A stretch of 64,000 nt of DNA from Buttiauxella agrestis ATCC 33320 (GTDB lineage Bacteria; Pseudomonadota; Gammaproteobacteria; Enterobacterales; Enterobacteriaceae), in contig JALKFA010000001.1 of assembly GCA_024169445.1 (NCBI GenBank), forward strand, positions 744,001 through 808,000, written 5' to 3'. The position numbers and the translations under genes were made by a program. The notes under the pieces were generated by a model, which had not been told where the DNA came from, made no database searches, and worked only from the letters and a program-made list of their open reading frames with translations. Positions 63,568 through 64,000 of the stretch are shown in pieces (the first letter of the stretch is position 1; every line of letters begins with the position of its first letter).

Positions 63568-64000
63568 TTATGCGCGGCGCTTGGTCGCCGAATCCATCCA
63601 TACCGCCAGCAGCAAAATCGCCCCTTTGACGATGTACTGCCAGAACGTGGGCACATCCATCATGCTCATTCCGTTATCCAGAGAAGCCATGATAAAGGCG
63701 CCCATCACCGCTCCGGCAACGCTGCCCACGCCTCCCGCGAGACTGGTGCCACCAATCACACATGCGGCGATGGCATCAAGCTCAGCAATGTTCCCGGCAG
63801 ACGGTGAACCAGCCCCCAGACGTGAGCTTAGAATCAACCCGGCAATTGCTACCATTAACCCGTTGATAGCGAAAACGGCCAACTTGGTGCGCTCAACATT
63901 AATACCAGAAAGTCGTGCCGCTTCGATATTGCCGCCAATCGCATAAATGCGCCGCCCAAATGCAGTGCGGGTCGCCATAAACATGCCAGCCAGCAGTAAG
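63568..64000 (-). CDS. xylH: Xylose ABC transporter permease XylH, C-terminal part
   Basis: The last 143 residues of the membrane permease of the XylFGH ABC importer. The frame is open to the window edge (the Met at 63984 is internal), so the gene starts outside. The segment [19 protein letters not shown] is the conserved cytoplasmic loop that contacts the ATPase, and four hydrophobic segments follow, ending with [10 protein letters not shown]. Position before xylR agrees with the xyl operon. Confidence 0.94.
   Translation of the reverse strand, partial: LLLAGMFMATRTAFGRRIYAIGGNIEAARLSGINVERTKLAVFAINGLMVAIAGLILSSRLGAGSPSAGNIAELDAIAACVIGGTSLAGGVGSVAGAVMGAFIMASLDNGMSMMDVPTFWQYIVKGAILLLAVWMDSATKRRA

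Noticed and set aside
1-64000. tRNA genes, rRNA genes, insertion sequences or integrases
   Set aside because: No cloverleaf, rRNA core sequence, transposase or integrase motif was seen by eye; a tRNAscan-SE and ISfinder run would settle it.

Overview
The window is a chromosomal segment of a gamma-proteobacterium of the family Enterobacteriaceae. Nearly every core gene reads as a close relative of the Escherichia coli protein: glyS, glyQ, ysaB, wecH, mtlADR, yibL, yibF, selAB, aldB, avtA, malS, bax, xylR and xylH. It is not E. coli. A 2-ketogluconate operon, a glycoside hydrolase 127 locus and a complete formate hydrogenlyase (FHL) locus sit among these genes. A Buttiauxella- or Kluyvera-like genus is possible, but I cannot fix the genus from sequence alone.

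Layout. 1-1.5 kb: 3' part of a heavy-metal RND efflux pump. 1.5-6.1 kb: glyS-glyQ, ysaB, wecH. 6.1-7.5 kb: a cysteine hydrolase coupled to a GlxA-type regulator. 7.7-13 kb: the ptxS-kguE-kguK-kguT-kguD (ghrB-like) 2-ketogluconate cluster with a PtxS operator. 13-17.5 kb: yibL-mtlR-mtlD-mtlA with several CRP sites upstream and a tandem palindromic array between mtlA and mtlD. 17.9-21.9 kb: yibF, selA-selB. 22-23 kb: a solitary HsdR-N nuclease-like gene. 23-30.4 kb: aldB, a ROK kinase, and a GH127/GPH-transporter pair with a divergent AraC regulator. 30.4-35 kb: a ToxR/ToxS-like pair, a cytosolic winged-helix regulator and a chemoreceptor. 35-57.5 kb: yajD, then the hydrogen locus (fhlA, hypEDCBA, hycABCDEFGHI, hydN-fdhF-hypF and a nickel permease). 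57.6-64 kb: avtA, malS, bax, xylR and the end of xylH.

How the hydrogen locus works. FhlA is the formate-responsive sigma-54 activator and HycA its antagonist. hypA and hycA are divergent, each with its own -24/-12 promoter, and a third, weaker one precedes hydN. A TGTCGA-type motif recurs at these control regions. HycBCDEFG with FdhF form the membrane complex that splits formate to CO2 and H2. HypA-F build the Ni-Fe(CN)2CO site, HycI trims HycE, HycH assists maturation, and the NiCoT permease at the end of the hydN operon would supply nickel. FdhF carries cysteine (codon TGC) at position 140, where E. coli FdhF has selenocysteine, although selA and selB lie in the same window.

Most interesting regions. 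(1) Between hypA and hycA lies a ~457-bp element made of two diverged, inverted copies of a ~220-nt unit; several hairpins are kept in both copies by compensatory base changes. (2) Between hycI and hydN, where E. coli has the asc operon, lies an AT-rich patch encoding a small YopT/AvrPphB-type (C58) cysteine protease with an intact Cys-His-Asp triad. (3) FdhF is the Cys form. (4) Relative to E. coli, the block from yibL to xylH is largely inverted next to glyS-wecH, and the FHL locus has been placed inside it. REP/BIME elements and a second family of GGGAGAGGG palindromes punctuate many intergenic gaps, including gaps inside operons. I found no tRNA or rRNA gene, insertion sequence, integrase or CRISPR array.
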